A stretch of DNA of 64,000 nucleotides from Streptomyces sp. NBC_00102 (GCF_026343115.1 NZ_JAPEMC010000001.1:3472001-3536000), one strand, 5' to 3'; counted from the first letter of the stretch, positions 1 to 7,948 are shown. A program made the numbers and translations. The notes: generated from the letters alone by a model not told the origin.

Positions 1-405
1 GGCGAACACCGTCTTGCCGACCGTGCGGCGCTCGATGCCCCACTTGTCGGCGAGGTTCGCCACGATCAGCAGCCCCCGCCCGAAACAGTCGGTGTCCACC
101 GGCTTGCGGGTGTCCGGCAGCCGTTCCGCCCGCGCGTCGCTGACCTCGATCCGCAGGCTGGTCGCGGTGAGCAGGAGGCGTACCCGGAAGAGTCGGCCCC
201 GCACCCCGCCGTGCAGCACCGCGTTGGTGGTCAACTCGCTGACCAGCAGCGCCACGTCGTCGGCCAGGTGGTCATGCCCCCACTCCGCGACGAGCCGCGC
301 GGCCCGGCGCCGGCTGAGCCTGACGCTGGCGGCCGTGGGTGTGTAACTGAGCACGTCCTCACGGAGAACGGGTTCAGGGGCGGGGATTTCCTGGGCGGGC
401 GTCAT
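1..405 (-). CDS. ATP-binding regulatory protein, RsbW/HATPase_c type (3' end cut by window edge)
   Basis: Reads leftward from an ATG at 405 to the window edge, so the C-terminus is missing; 135 codons are visible. The N-box ELTTNAVLHG and the G-box region DCFGRGLLIVANLADKWG are those of GHKL-fold anti-sigma-like kinases. Streptomyces carries dozens of these short stand-alone ATPases, usually assumed to bind sigma or anti-sigma-antagonist proteins and sometimes to phosphorylate them. Here it is divergent from an XRE/DUF397 locus, a very common Streptomyces arrangement in which the ATPase may take part in the same switch. The partner cannot be named from sequence. Confidence 0.8.
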   Translation of the reverse strand, partial: MTPAQEIPAPEPVLREDVLSYTPTAASVRLSRRRAARLVAEWGHDHLADDVALLVSELTTNAVLHGGVRGRLFRVRLLLTATSLRIEVSDARAERLPDTRKPVDTDCFGRGLLIVANLADKWGIERRTVGKTVFA

Positions 406-569
406 GGACACGTACCTCCGTGGAAACGGGCGGTGGCGATGCCGCGCCGGCGACCGGGCCGGTATGTCTCCGGCGCAGGGCAGGACGGTGCACTTCCGCC
501 GGTGGCCTCGCTGTGCGAGCGGTGGAGTACTGAAAGTAGCGACGGTCCCAGTCTGGGCACAAGTGAAAC

Positions 570-585
570 GGAGACAAGTGTCTCC
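570..585. promoter_or_regulatory. Inverted repeat, candidate operator of the XRE gene
   Basis: GGAGACA-AG-TGTCTCC is a perfect 7-bp-arm palindrome with a 2-nt centre. The heptamer ACAAGTG inside it (574-580) occurs again as a direct repeat 15 bp upstream (559-565). It lies in the gap between the divergent ATPase and XRE genes, where an autoregulatory site would be expected. Binding by the adjacent XRE protein is inference. Confidence 0.5.
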
Positions 586-635
586 AACGGGTGAAGGTGC
601 TCGACGCACGCGCAGGCGGACGCGACACTGGCCCT

Positions 636-1514
636 GTGAATCGAGCAACCCAACTCGGGAATCGGACGTCGACCGTGCTGGGCCGAAGGCTCGGCAGTGA
701 ACTGCTGCGCCTGCGGGACGCATCGGGGAAGACGCAGCAGCAAGCCGCGCAGACGATCAGTGCCACCAATTCGAAGATCGTGAAAATGGAGCGAGGTTGG
801 GTCCCGATGCGGGACCCGGACATTCGTACGCTTTGCGAGTTCTACGGCACCGACGATCCGAAGCTCGTCGGCCGCCTGCTGGACCTGGCCGGCCTGGACC
901 GGGAGCGTCGCAAGGCGAAGGGCTGGTGGAACCAGTATCCGGAGCTGAGGTCGCTGGTCGAGTACGTGGCGCTGGAGGACATCGCCACCGGTATCCGTAC
1001 GTGGCAGGGGGCGTTCGTCCCCGGGCTGCTCCAGACACCGGACTACGCACGAGCTCTCGCAGTGGGGAATGCCGAGTGGCGTGAACCGGAGGAGATCGAG
1101 CGATTCGTCGAAGCGAAGGTGGCGCGGCAGGCTCGTCTTGCGGATGACGAGCCGCTGGCGCTGTGGGCGGTCATCGGCGAAGGTGCCTTGCGGCAACTGG
1201 TCGGTGGGCGCGAGGTGATGCGTACGCAGCTTGCGCACCTTGCGGCAGCGTCCAGGGAGCCAAATGTCACGGTGCAGGTTGTCCCGTTTCTCGCGGGGTC
1301 CCATCCCGGGATGACCAGCGCTTTCAGCGTCGTCTCCTTCGCCGAGCCAGGAGCACTCGACGTGGTTTACATGGACACCACGTCGTCTACGCTGTGGTTG
1401 GAGAGCGAGACGGACGCTGCGCGTCACAACGTCACGTTCGGCCGCATTGCCAGAAGCGGACTCGCTCCCCGCGATTCCATCGCTCTGATAGAGCGTATTC
1501 GCAAGGAGTTGTAG
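636..1514 (+). CDS. XRE-family helix-turn-helix regulator with DUF5753 domain
   Basis: About 292 residues from a GTG at 636; another in-frame GTG lies at 591 and neither has a good ribosome binding site. Residues about 15-75 form the helix-turn-helix (RLRDASGKTQQQAAQ, then ISATNSKIVKMERG). The rest is the DUF5753 domain with WQGAFVPGLLQTPDYARAL and the C-terminal YMDTT...LWLE region. This architecture is that of WhiJ- and Scr1-like regulators, which work with a small DUF397 partner encoded next door. The first DUF397 gene starts 2 nt after the stop codon, so they are almost certainly cotranscribed. The palindrome at 570-585 is a likely autoregulatory site. Confidence 0.88.
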   Translation: MNRATQLGNRTSTVLGRRLGSELLRLRDASGKTQQQAAQTISATNSKIVKMERGWVPMRDPDIRTLCEFYGTDDPKLVGRLLDLAGLDRERRKAKGWWNQYPELRSLVEYVALEDIATGIRTWQGAFVPGLLQTPDYARALAVGNAEWREPEEIERFVEAKVARQARLADDEPLALWAVIGEGALRQLVGGREVMRTQLAHLAAASREPNVTVQVVPFLAGSHPGMTSAFSVVSFAEPGALDVVYMDTTSSTLWLESETDAARHNVTFGRIARSGLAPRDSIALIERIRKEL

Positions 1515-1516
1515 CT

Positions 1517-1705
1517 GTGCGCCACTTCGATTTCGTCAAGTCCAGCTACAGCAGTGGAGATGGCGAATGTGTCGAGGTGGCCCGCAATGTCCCGGGCGCC
1601 GTGGCGGTCCGTGACTCAAAGTTTCCCGATGGACCGGTAGTTGTCGTGACTTCCCGCGCGTGGGCTTCGTTCCAGGACGATGCTCGCTGTGCGGAGGTGA
1701 ACTGA
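1517..1705 (+). CDS. DUF397 domain protein
   Basis: A 62-residue protein starting at GTG 1517, 2 nt downstream of the XRE stop. It has the full DUF397 pattern: FVKSSYSS, then CVEVARNVPG, VAVRDSK and a terminal W-x-x-F (WASF). DUF397 proteins are the small partners of XRE-DUF5753 regulators in Streptomyces; in studied pairs they antagonise or modulate the DNA-binding protein. The tight spacing supports that role here. It is the first of three DUF397 copies in 700 bp. Confidence 0.88.
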   Translation: MRHFDFVKSSYSSGDGECVEVARNVPGAVAVRDSKFPDGPVVVVTSRAWASFQDDARCAEVN

Positions 1706-1872
1706 CGTCGGAGACGTATCAGTTCAAGGTCTCGACGTACGCCGACGGGAACAACGGCCAGAGTGCGCCGAGGTCGCCCGCAACGCCCCCGGCTCCGTGG
1801 CCGTGCGCGATTCCAAGCGGCCCCACGGCCCCGTGCTTGTGTTGGCGACCACTGTCTGGGACGCCTGGGTGA
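1702..1872 (+). pseudogene. Broken DUF397 gene (lost start codon and 2-nt frameshift)
   Basis: The stretch reads TYQFKVSTYADGNNGQ in one frame and then, after position about 1761, CAEVARNAPGSVAVRDSKR in another. Removing two bases from the ccagagtg at 1758-1765 restores a continuous DUF397 protein. The expected start overlaps the previous stop as CTGA where ATGA would be usual, and sits behind a good GGAGGTGA, so the start codon also looks mutated. The frame carrying the C-terminal half continues without a stop to 2045, overlapping the ATG of the next DUF397 gene. Two independent lesions make a sequencing error unlikely but not excluded. Confidence 0.65.
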
Positions 1873-2041
1873 CCGCTCGCTCTGACGAGAGCGGGGCGAT
1901 CTCCGCAGGGGACAGTAGCCAGGGAGTGGGCGAGGGTGAAAGACGCGGTTCTGGGGTAAGGCCTCAATTGCCACGTGAGGGTTCCGCACTCAGATCTGCC
2001 GCGGCAACGTCTCCCGACCCGAGCAAAGAAGCCGGTCAGCG

Positions 2042-2233
2042 ATGAACTATGAGTTCACCAAGTCCAGTTACAGCAGCATGAACAGCGACTGTGTAGAGGT
2101 CGCCCGCAACGTCCCCGGCTCCGTAGCCGTACGCGACTCCAAGCGTCCCCACGGCCCCGTCCTCGTCGTCGCGCCCGCAGCCTGGGCGGCCTTCAGCGCC
2201 GAGTTGTGCCGCACGGAGAGCGCCGGCTCCTGA
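2042..2233 (+). CDS. DUF397 domain protein (third copy)
   Basis: A 63-residue protein starting at ATG 2042. It shows all DUF397 landmarks: FTKSSYSS, DCVEVARNVPG, VAVRDSKRPHGPV and WAAF. Its middle is nearly identical to the broken copy upstream, which points to a recent local duplication. The ATG overlaps the stop (2043-2045) of the frame leading out of the pseudogene, so translational coupling to the broken copy may once have existed. It is probably a second partner for the XRE protein or for another XRE paralogue elsewhere. Confidence 0.85.
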   Translation: MNYEFTKSSYSSMNSDCVEVARNVPGSVAVRDSKRPHGPVLVVAPAAWAAFSAELCRTESAGS

Positions 2234-2536
2234 TCGAGTGGCCATCCGGGACGGCTCCGGCGTGAGCGGGCCCCGTATGCAAGGGCGGATACGCCGGCGT
2301 GCCAGCGGACGGGACGGGCAACCGGCCCCCGCCGTCCGTCGCCCTCGGGCGTCGTGAGGAGTCCTGGCGGGCTCGCATTCGGCGAACCGGGGCTCTGAAC
2401 CGGGATCTTCACCGCAACCACGCGCGCCAGGGCGAGACTTGACGCTCAGGGCCGCGTCGGCTCCGGCGAATCCGCCGTACCGGATTGCGTGACATCCACC
2501 GGGCAAGAAAGAACGATCGGTATAGTAGGGTGCGCC
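2234..2536. other. Intergenic gap with a promoter only
   Basis: No convincing gene lies in these 303 bp on either strand. The only signal seen is the promoter-like element just before the cyclase gene. Confidence 0.5.
2521..2526 (+). promoter_or_regulatory. Candidate -10 element of the cyclase gene
   Basis: TATAGT lies 10 nt before the ATG at 2537, which would give a transcript with almost no 5' leader. No clear -35 hexamer is visible at the usual distance. Confidence 0.4.
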
Positions 2537-3445
2537 ATGAGCGCGCAACCGAGGAACGACACCACCGGCGCGTCCAACGCACCAGAACTGCCCAGCAATT
2601 GGGGCCGCTGGGGCGCCGACGACGAGCTGGGTACGCTCAACCTGATCACCAGGGAGGCCAGGGCCAGGGGCGCCGCGGAGGCCCGTACCGGGCGAGCGGT
2701 CTCGTTGGCCCAGCCGATCCGGCCGGCTCCGTTCGTCAGTGGACCCTTCGCCCCCACCACCCGCGAGGACTCGCCGGTCCAGCACCTGATGCAGTACACC
2801 GGAGGGGCCCCCGCGACGGCGGACATGATGCTGGTGACCAACCACCATGTGCGCTCGACCCACCTCGACGCGCTGGGGCACCAGGTCGTGGACGGGCAGG
2901 TCTACCCGGGGCGGCCGCTCGCGGAGAGCGTGACCCCGACCGGCGTACGGCACGGCTCCACGGCGGCGTTCGCGGCCGGGATCGTCACCCGGGGTGTCCT
3001 GCTCGACCTGGCCTTCGAGGGCCCGCTGCCCGCCGGACACCCGATCACCTCGGAGGACCTGGAGGCCGCCGAGGCCCGCCAGGACGTACGGCTGGAGTCC
3101 GGGGACGCCCTGGTGGTGCGCTGCGGGTGGGTCTACGCCATCGACCCGGAGAAGCCGATGCCGGGTATCAGCCTGGACGCGGTGCGGTGGATGCACCGGC
3201 GCGGGGTGTCCCTGTACGCCGGCGACCTCGGCGACGCGTACCCGCCGCTGGACCCCGCCGTACCCGGACCTCTGCACCGCGTCGCGCTGCCGCTGCTGGG
3301 CATGCCCCTGATCGACGTGACGGAACTTGGAGAAGTGGCCGCCGTCTGTGCGGAGTTGAACCGTTACGCCTTTCTGCTCTCGGTGGCGCCCCCGCGCATC
3401 CACGGATTGACCGGCATCCCGGTCAATCCGCTGGCGATCTTCTGA
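2537..3445 (+). CDS. Cyclase family protein (kynurenine-formamidase-like metal hydrolase)
   Basis: 302 residues from ATG 2537; there is no ribosome binding site, but a TATAGT element just upstream fits a near-leaderless mRNA. The family signature of cyclase/formamidase metalloenzymes is seen around residues 108-115 as THLDALGH, preceded by HHVRS, giving the His-x3-Asp-x3-His metal ligands. The N-terminal NWGRWGADDELGTLN motif is typical of the long subgroup. Members hydrolyse N-formylkynurenine or related amides or act on polyketides; the substrate here is unknown. The gene stands alone and converges on the NADPH-dependent oxidoreductase gene. Confidence 0.82.
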   Translation: MSAQPRNDTTGASNAPELPSNWGRWGADDELGTLNLITREARARGAAEARTGRAVSLAQPIRPAPFVSGPFAPTTREDSPVQHLMQYTGGAPATADMMLVTNHHVRSTHLDALGHQVVDGQVYPGRPLAESVTPTGVRHGSTAAFAAGIVTRGVLLDLAFEGPLPAGHPITSEDLEAAEARQDVRLESGDALVVRCGWVYAIDPEKPMPGISLDAVRWMHRRGVSLYAGDLGDAYPPLDPAVPGPLHRVALPLLGMPLIDVTELGEVAAVCAELNRYAFLLSVAPPRIHGLTGIPVNPLAIF

Positions 3446-3488
3446 CGGGCACCCCGGCGTCGTCCGCCGCGACCCGTACCGAAGTGGA

Positions 3489-3506
3489 GCGGACGTCTGC
3501 GTCCGC
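3489..3506. terminator. Hairpin between convergent genes
   Basis: GCGGACG-TCTG-CGTCCGC forms a 7-bp stem with a 4-nt loop, 44 bp after the cyclase stop and 49 bp from the stop of the opposing gene. It could end transcription from both sides. Confidence 0.4.
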
Positions 3507-3554
3507 CGCACCGCGCAAGAGCGGCTGAGCGGGCCGGCCCGGAGATCGCGTGGG

Positions 3555-4289
3555 TCAGCGGTGGAGGGAGCGGTTGAGGTCCACCACCTCGTCCAGCGTC
3601 GGCATGGCGGTGAGCGTGGCGAAGCGGCTCATCTGACGGTCCCGGTTGCGGGGTGCCTCGCCGCGGTCGGCGGCGGAGAGGGCCGGTCCCAGGTCCTTCA
3701 GAACCAGTTCGGTGCAGTAGGCGGGCGTCATCGGCTGCTGGCGCCAGGAATCGGCCAGCACGCCGGCGTCGAGGGGGTCGAAGCCACTCTCGTCCACCAG
3801 GCGCATACCGATGCGGCGGGCTTCGTCGGAGTCGGCCGCGACCGGGAGCGCGATGCGGCCGGGAGTTCCGGCCGGCAGCCCCCGCGTCTGCAAGGTGCCG
3901 GCCAAGGCGGCGTTCCACGCCTTGACCACGGGGCGCCCGAGTTGTTCGGCCACCCACACGCTCTCCACCTGGCCGTCTTCGACGGGCTCGACGCGCCCGC
4001 CCAGATGGGGGAAGTAGTTGGAGGTGTCGATGACCACGGTCTGCGGCGGTACGGAGGCGAAGAGTCCGGCTACGTCCGGGATGCGGGTGAAGGGGACGGA
4101 CAGGATGACCACATCCTTGTCCTGAACGGCTTCCTGTGCGGTCACCGCGCGCGCCCCGAACTCCGTCACCGACGGGTCCACGGTCTCCGGGCCCCGGGAG
4201 TTCGCCACCTGGACGTCGTGCCCGCCCGCGCTGAACGTGCGCGCCAGCACGGTCCCGATCGGACCTGTTCCGACAATGCCGAGTTTCAT
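3555..4289 (-). CDS. NADPH-dependent reductase, F420-dependent NADP oxidoreductase family
   Basis: 244 residues from ATG 4289, with GAGGA 7 nt upstream. The N-terminal MKLGIVGTGPIGTVLA is a Rossmann dinucleotide-binding loop, and NSRGPETV after the second strand fits an NADP-preferring enzyme. The fold matches the NADPH:F420 oxidoreductase-like / NAD(P)-binding family (about 220-245 residues), which covers true F420 reductases and enzymes that never touch F420. The TetR gene lies 128 bp upstream on the same strand and probably controls it. Substrate unknown. Confidence 0.8.
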   Translation of the reverse strand: MKLGIVGTGPIGTVLARTFSAGGHDVQVANSRGPETVDPSVTEFGARAVTAQEAVQDKDVVILSVPFTRIPDVAGLFASVPPQTVVIDTSNYFPHLGGRVEPVEDGQVESVWVAEQLGRPVVKAWNAALAGTLQTRGLPAGTPGRIALPVAADSDEARRIGMRLVDESGFDPLDAGVLADSWRQQPMTPAYCTELVLKDLGPALSAADRGEAPRNRDRQMSRFATLTAMPTLDEVVDLNRSLHR

Positions 4290-4417
4290 GATGTGTTCCT
4301 CTGGAGAATGCGTCGTTCCTCAGTGGGAGGGACGACGTGACGGGCGGCCGGGCCGGCGGGGCCCGGACAACTGGGGGCTTTTTCGGGGCTTCCGCGAGGG
4401 GCTTCGCGGAGGGAGGG

Positions 4418-5014
4418 CTACTCTCCGATACCGGGTTGCCGGTAACCGCTTTCGATCAGGTCGCGCAGGCGGCCGAGGGCTTCCTCGTCGGCGGCGCCGG
4501 TACCCATCAGCCAGGCGACGGAACAGGCGGCGAGGAACAGGTCGTACCCCGTGACCGAGGGCCGGGCGCGTCCCGCGCGCTGGGCGGCCTCGACGTACTC
4601 GTCCGTCGTGTCGATCAGGATGCCGCAGGGCAGGGTCAGGGGATTGCCCGGCTCCCGCGCCTTGGCCGCGGCCATGAGCGGCTCCGGCAGACCGCTGAAC
4701 GCGCTGAAGTACTCCTCCAGTGCCCGGAGCCACTGCCGCAGCCCTTCGGCCGCGTCGGCGACCCGGGCGATCTCCGCCCGGCGGGCGAGCAACTCGTCCG
4801 AACGCGTTTGCAGCACCGCCGCGAGCAGCGCCTCCCGGGTGGGGAAGTGCCGGTACAGCGTGGCAGGGCCCACGCCGGCGTCCTTGGCGATCGCCTCCAG
4901 TGACGCGCCCACCCCGTGCCGCAGGAAGTGCCGCTGCGCCGCCTCCAGCAGGGCGGCCCGGTTGCGCAGGACATCCGCACGCGGTTTGCGTACGGGCCGG
5001 TGTTCGATGTCCAC
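4418..5014 (-). CDS. TetR family transcriptional regulator
   Basis: 198 residues from GTG 5014 with GAGGAG 5 nt upstream. Residues about 10-60 form the TetR helix-turn-helix: RNRALLEAAQRHFLRHGV, then LEAIAKDAGVGPATLYRHFPTREALL. The C-terminal ligand domain is short and divergent. A 10-bp-arm inverted repeat sits 60-95 bp upstream of the start and is a plausible operator. The adjacent same-strand oxidoreductase gene is the likeliest target. Confidence 0.9.
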   Translation of the reverse strand: MDIEHRPVRKPRADVLRNRAALLEAAQRHFLRHGVGASLEAIAKDAGVGPATLYRHFPTREALLAAVLQTRSDELLARRAEIARVADAAEGLRQWLRALEEYFSAFSGLPEPLMAAAKAREPGNPLTLPCGILIDTTDEYVEAAQRAGRARPSVTGYDLFLAACSVAWLMGTGAADEEALGRLRDLIESGYRQPGIGE

Positions 5015-5073
5015 GCGCGCTCCTCGCTGCCGTCAGGGAAAGCGGTCCCGAAAGTGGTACCAGGAAACGAAGG

Positions 5074-5109
5074 CTGCCTCCGTATTGCTCCAGCGTAAAA
5101 CGGAGGCAG
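5074..5109. promoter_or_regulatory. Inverted repeat upstream of tetR, candidate operator
   Basis: CTGCCTCCGT (5074-5083) and ACGGAGGCAG (5100-5109) are perfect 10-bp arms separated by 16 bp, 60 bp upstream of the TetR start. The wide spacer fits two adjacent half-sites better than a terminator, and no T-run follows. Confidence 0.5.
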
Positions 5110-5225
5110 GCTCCGGTCAACTTGGCTCAGGGGGCTCCGGGGTGCCCCGGACCACCGCGTGCGACCGTCTGGATCGCCGTCGGACTGCCGGGCAGGATTG
5201 GCCCGGCCCGGCTTTCCGCCCCTGG

Positions 5226-5633
5226 TCACCCGGCGACGGCCGAGGCGAGCCGCGCGATCGGGTCGTCCTGGAGCCGCCGCTGTGAACGGCCCGTGGGCCA
5301 GGTCGAGAAGCCGTCGTCCTGCCACCGGGGGATCACGTGGAAGTGCAGGTGGGGAACGGACTGTTCCGAGCCCGGGCCGCTGGCGTTGAGGACGTTGACC
5401 CCGTCGGCCCCGAGCGCGGACCGCATCGCGTCGGCGACCCGCCGCACCAGCGCCATGGTCTCCGCGAGGACCTCAGGAGGTGTGTCGAAGAGGTCGGCGA
5501 AGTGCGAGGCCGGGACGACCAGGGCGTGGCCGGGGGCTATCGGCGTGAGCGGGGCGAAGGCGAGGGCCACCGGCCCGCGAGCGACCCACCGGGCCGAGTC
5601 GGCCTGGATGAGAGCACAGAAGACGCAGTCCAT
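5226..5633 (-). CDS. HIT family nucleotide-binding hydrolase
   Basis: 135 residues from ATG 5633. The catalytic histidine triad is visible as PHLHFHVIPRW (H-x-H-x-H) near residue 95, and the N-terminal CVFCAL matches HIT proteins that bind zinc or open with a Cys pair. Members hydrolyse nucleotide phosphoramidates or dinucleoside polyphosphates. The predicted ribosome binding site is weak. A strong hairpin (5659-5696) and a short open frame (5791-5844) precede it on the same strand. Confidence 0.88.
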   Translation of the reverse strand: MDCVFCALIQADSARWVARGPVALAFAPLTPIAPGHALVVPASHFADLFDTPPEVLAETMALVRRVADAMRSALGADGVNVLNASGPGSEQSVPHLHFHVIPRWQDDGFSTWPTGRSQRRLQDDPIARLASAVAG

Positions 5634-5658
5634 GGTGCCCGACCCTGACAGACGCGAC

Positions 5659-5696
5659 CGCGGCCGCCCGCCCGGAGAACCGGACGGGCGGCCGCG
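5659..5696 (-). terminator. Strong hairpin ahead of the HIT gene
   Basis: Two 17-nt arms (5659-5675 and 5680-5696) pair with one mismatch that becomes a G-U pair in minus-strand RNA; the loop is 4 nt. It lies 26 bp before the HIT start and 95 bp after the stop of the 17-residue frame at 5791-5844. It could be a terminator or an attenuator. There is no clear T-run. Confidence 0.5.
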
Positions 5697-5790
5697 ACCA
5701 CGTGCCGTCGGGCCTCATGCTGCCGGGCGTTCACGGGTGTTGTCCTTCGGGAGTGGCCGGCATGTCGAGGCGCTCCCGGCGACAGCGACG

Positions 5791-5844
5791 TCAATCGCCC
5801 GGCCGTGACGGCAGGGGCAGCACCCACATCGCTACGGCGTTCAC
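5791..5844 (-). CDS. Possible 17-residue leader peptide
   Basis: A GTG at 5844 opens a frame reading MNAVAMWVLPLPSRPGD. It is preceded by a full GGAGGT 7 nt upstream, far better than the ribosome binding site of the HIT gene it faces. Reading on the same strand, the order is small frame, hairpin, HIT gene, which resembles a leader arrangement. Nothing is recognised in the peptide. Chance is possible for so short a frame. Confidence 0.35.
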   Translation of the reverse strand: MNAVAMWVLPLPSRPGD

Positions 5845-5939
5845 GGGTCTCACCTCCTTGTGCGGCGTCACGGCTCGAACGGAAACAGCAGGCGGGCTGG
5901 GCCGGATGGCCGGTCGCCTCACCGTGCGGGCGCGGAATC

Positions 5940-5963
5940 GTTTCCGATCCGGTGACGGGGTTA
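5940..5963 (+). promoter_or_regulatory. Candidate sigma-B-type promoter of the BrkB gene
   Basis: GTTT (5940-5943), a 14-nt spacer and GGGTTA (5958-5963) resemble the GNNTN14-16GGGTAC pattern of Streptomyces stress sigma factors. The start codon follows 10 nt later. The match is approximate. Confidence 0.4.
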
Positions 5964-5973
5964 CTCGTGAGGC

Positions 5974-7113
5974 ATGGCACCGACCCCCGAATCCCCCTAT
6001 GAACAGGAAGAACCCGGCGGGCACCACCGCGCCGGACACCACCGCGCCGGCCGGGACCATGACGCGGAGGCTTCCTCGCAGAAGCGCGGCCCCGACGCCG
6101 AACGGCACAGCCCCGGCCCCGGGTCCCAGGACGAGAACGCCGGCCCCGGCCCCGAGGTGGAGGCCAACGCGCCCGAGGCCCCGACCGCCATGCCCAAGAA
6201 GTCGTGGTGGGCGGTGCTGAAGCGGACGGGCAAGGAGTTCAAGGACGACGAGCTCACCGACCGGGCCGCCTCTCTGACCTACTACGGCATCCTCGCGCTC
6301 TTCCCGGCTCTCCTGGTACTGGTGTCGCTCCTCGGTCTCGTCGGGGAGTCGACCACCCAGAAGGTCATGGACAACCTGAAGAAGCTCGCGCCCGGACCGG
6401 CCCGCGACATGCTGACCGACGCCGTGGAGCAGTTGCAGAACAACGGTGGCGTCGGATCGGTTATGGCCGTGGTGGGCCTGGTGCTGGCCGTCTGGTCGGC
6501 CTCCGGCTACGTCGCGGCGTTCATCCGTTCCTCCAACGCCGTCTACGACCTCCCCGAGGGGCGCCCGGTGTGGAAGATACTGCCTCTGCGCCTCGGGCTG
6601 ACCGTGGTCCTGATGGTGATGGCGGTGATCAGCGCCCTGATCGTCGTCTTCACCGGCCCCCTCGCCCGCCGGGCCGGCGAGACGCTGGGAGTCGGCGACA
6701 CCGCGTTGACCGTGTGGTCGATCGCGAAGTGGCCGGTCCTCGCCGTGCTGGTCACGCTGATGATCGCGATCCTCTACTGGGCCGCGCCCAACGCCCGTGG
6801 GCGGGGCTTCCGCTGGGTCACCCCGGGCAGTGTCCTGGCTCTCCTGATCTGGTTGGCCGCCTCGGCGGGCTTCGCGGTGTACGTCGCCAACTTCGCCTCG
6901 TACAACAAGACGTACGGCACCCTCGCGGGGGTAATCGTCTTCCTGGTGTGGTTGTGGATCACCAACCTCGCGATCCTTCTCGGCCTCGAATTCGACGCGG
7001 AGATGAGCCGGGAGCGCGCCATCGTCGGTGGCCTTCCCGCGACCGAGGAGCCGTACGTCGAACCACGCGACACCTCCAAGTGGTCCGACGAGGACCGTCG
7101 GCGGCTCGGCTGA
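5974..7113 (+). CDS. YihY/BrkB family inner membrane protein
   Basis: 379 residues from ATG 5974. The first 75 residues are hydrophilic and rich in Pro, Gly, Glu and His. The conserved core begins at DELTDRAASLTYYGILALFPALL and carries six membrane segments, ending with the family's YGTLAGVIVFLVWLWITNLAILLGLEFDAE. The product sits in the cytoplasmic membrane; function in the family is unresolved despite an old ribonuclease annotation. A sigma-B-like element just upstream and neighbouring PAP2, holin-like and DUF3618 genes suggest an osmotic or envelope stress group. Confidence 0.9.
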   Translation: MAPTPESPYEQEEPGGHHRAGHHRAGRDHDAEASSQKRGPDAERHSPGPGSQDENAGPGPEVEANAPEAPTAMPKKSWWAVLKRTGKEFKDDELTDRAASLTYYGILALFPALLVLVSLLGLVGESTTQKVMDNLKKLAPGPARDMLTDAVEQLQNNGGVGSVMAVVGLVLAVWSASGYVAAFIRSSNAVYDLPEGRPVWKILPLRLGLTVVLMVMAVISALIVVFTGPLARRAGETLGVGDTALTVWSIAKWPVLAVLVTLMIAILYWAAPNARGRGFRWVTPGSVLALLIWLAASAGFAVYVANFASYNKTYGTLAGVIVFLVWLWITNLAILLGLEFDAEMSRERAIVGGLPATEEPYVEPRDTSKWSDEDRRRLG

Positions 7114-7267
7114 TTCCGAGGGCCGGTCCCGGCCCTGACGCGGCCAGTACCCCATGACGAGCAGAGGACGGAACAGCGGTGTACAGGACAGTGGACGACG
7201 GTGAGGACCACGGCCTCGCGACCGGTTTGAACGCCCTGCGGCTGGGCGATCGCCTGCTGACCCACCG

Positions 7268-7765
7268 GTGGCACGGTGGCGGTCACCGGTGACACGGGAG
7301 GTGCTGCCGGCCGTGGAGTCGGCGGCCGAGCGCACCAAGCTCTGGTGGGCCGCGGCGGGCGTGATGGTCGTACTGGGCGGCGGGCGGCAGCGGAAGGCCG
7401 CGGTGGCCGGACTGGCTGCGATGGGGCTCGCGGAACTCCTCTCCAACGGTGTGGGCAAGCAGCTCTACGAGCGACGCAGACCGCCCGCCGAACTGATCCC
7501 GCACGAGGGGGTCCATGACCGGCCCGACAGTTCGTCCTTCCCATCCGGCCACACCGCTGCCGCTGTCGGGTTCACCGCCGCGGTCGCCGCCGTATCCCCG
7601 GTCGTGGGCGCGTTCTGCGCCGTCCCGGCGGCAGGGGTGGCGGTCGAGCGGGTGCAGTCGGGGGCGCACTACCCGAGCGATGTGGCCGCCGGAGCTGCCC
7701 TGGGGCTGGCGAGCGCCTGGCTGGTCCGTCGCGTGCCGAAGCTCTGGTGGCGCCGACTGCTCTGA
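7268..7765 (+). CDS. PAP2 family phosphatase (N-terminus possibly frameshifted)
   Basis: 165 residues from GTG 7268, the first start in this frame after a stop at about 7202. The three PAP2 motifs are present: KQLYERRRP, SFPSGHTAAA and SGAHYPSD, with the catalytic His pair. Several membrane segments place it in the membrane, probably dephosphorylating a lipid phosphate such as undecaprenyl pyrophosphate. No ribosome binding site precedes 7268. Upstream, the frame from GTG 7179 reads ALRLGDRLLTHRW, which looks like the usual first helix of such proteins in a different frame. One missing base near 7255-7268 would join them. Confidence 0.78.
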   Translation: MARWRSPVTREVLPAVESAAERTKLWWAAAGVMVVLGGGRQRKAAVAGLAAMGLAELLSNGVGKQLYERRRPPAELIPHEGVHDRPDSSSFPSGHTAAAVGFTAAVAAVSPVVGAFCAVPAAGVAVERVQSGAHYPSDVAAGAALGLASAWLVRRVPKLWWRRLL

Positions 7766-7948
7766 GCGGGCGGGCCGATTGTTCCGTGCGGGGGGCCTTT
7801 CCCGCCGTACGGGAGGGACCACGAAGGGTGCGCATGCCGCCGATTCCCGGGGGTAGCCGCCTTTCAGATGTATTCATGACAATCGGCAGATATGCGGCGG
7901 ACGAGCGCCCGGCAGGGGGCGACTCCGCGAGGGAAGGCGGCGCGTGTC

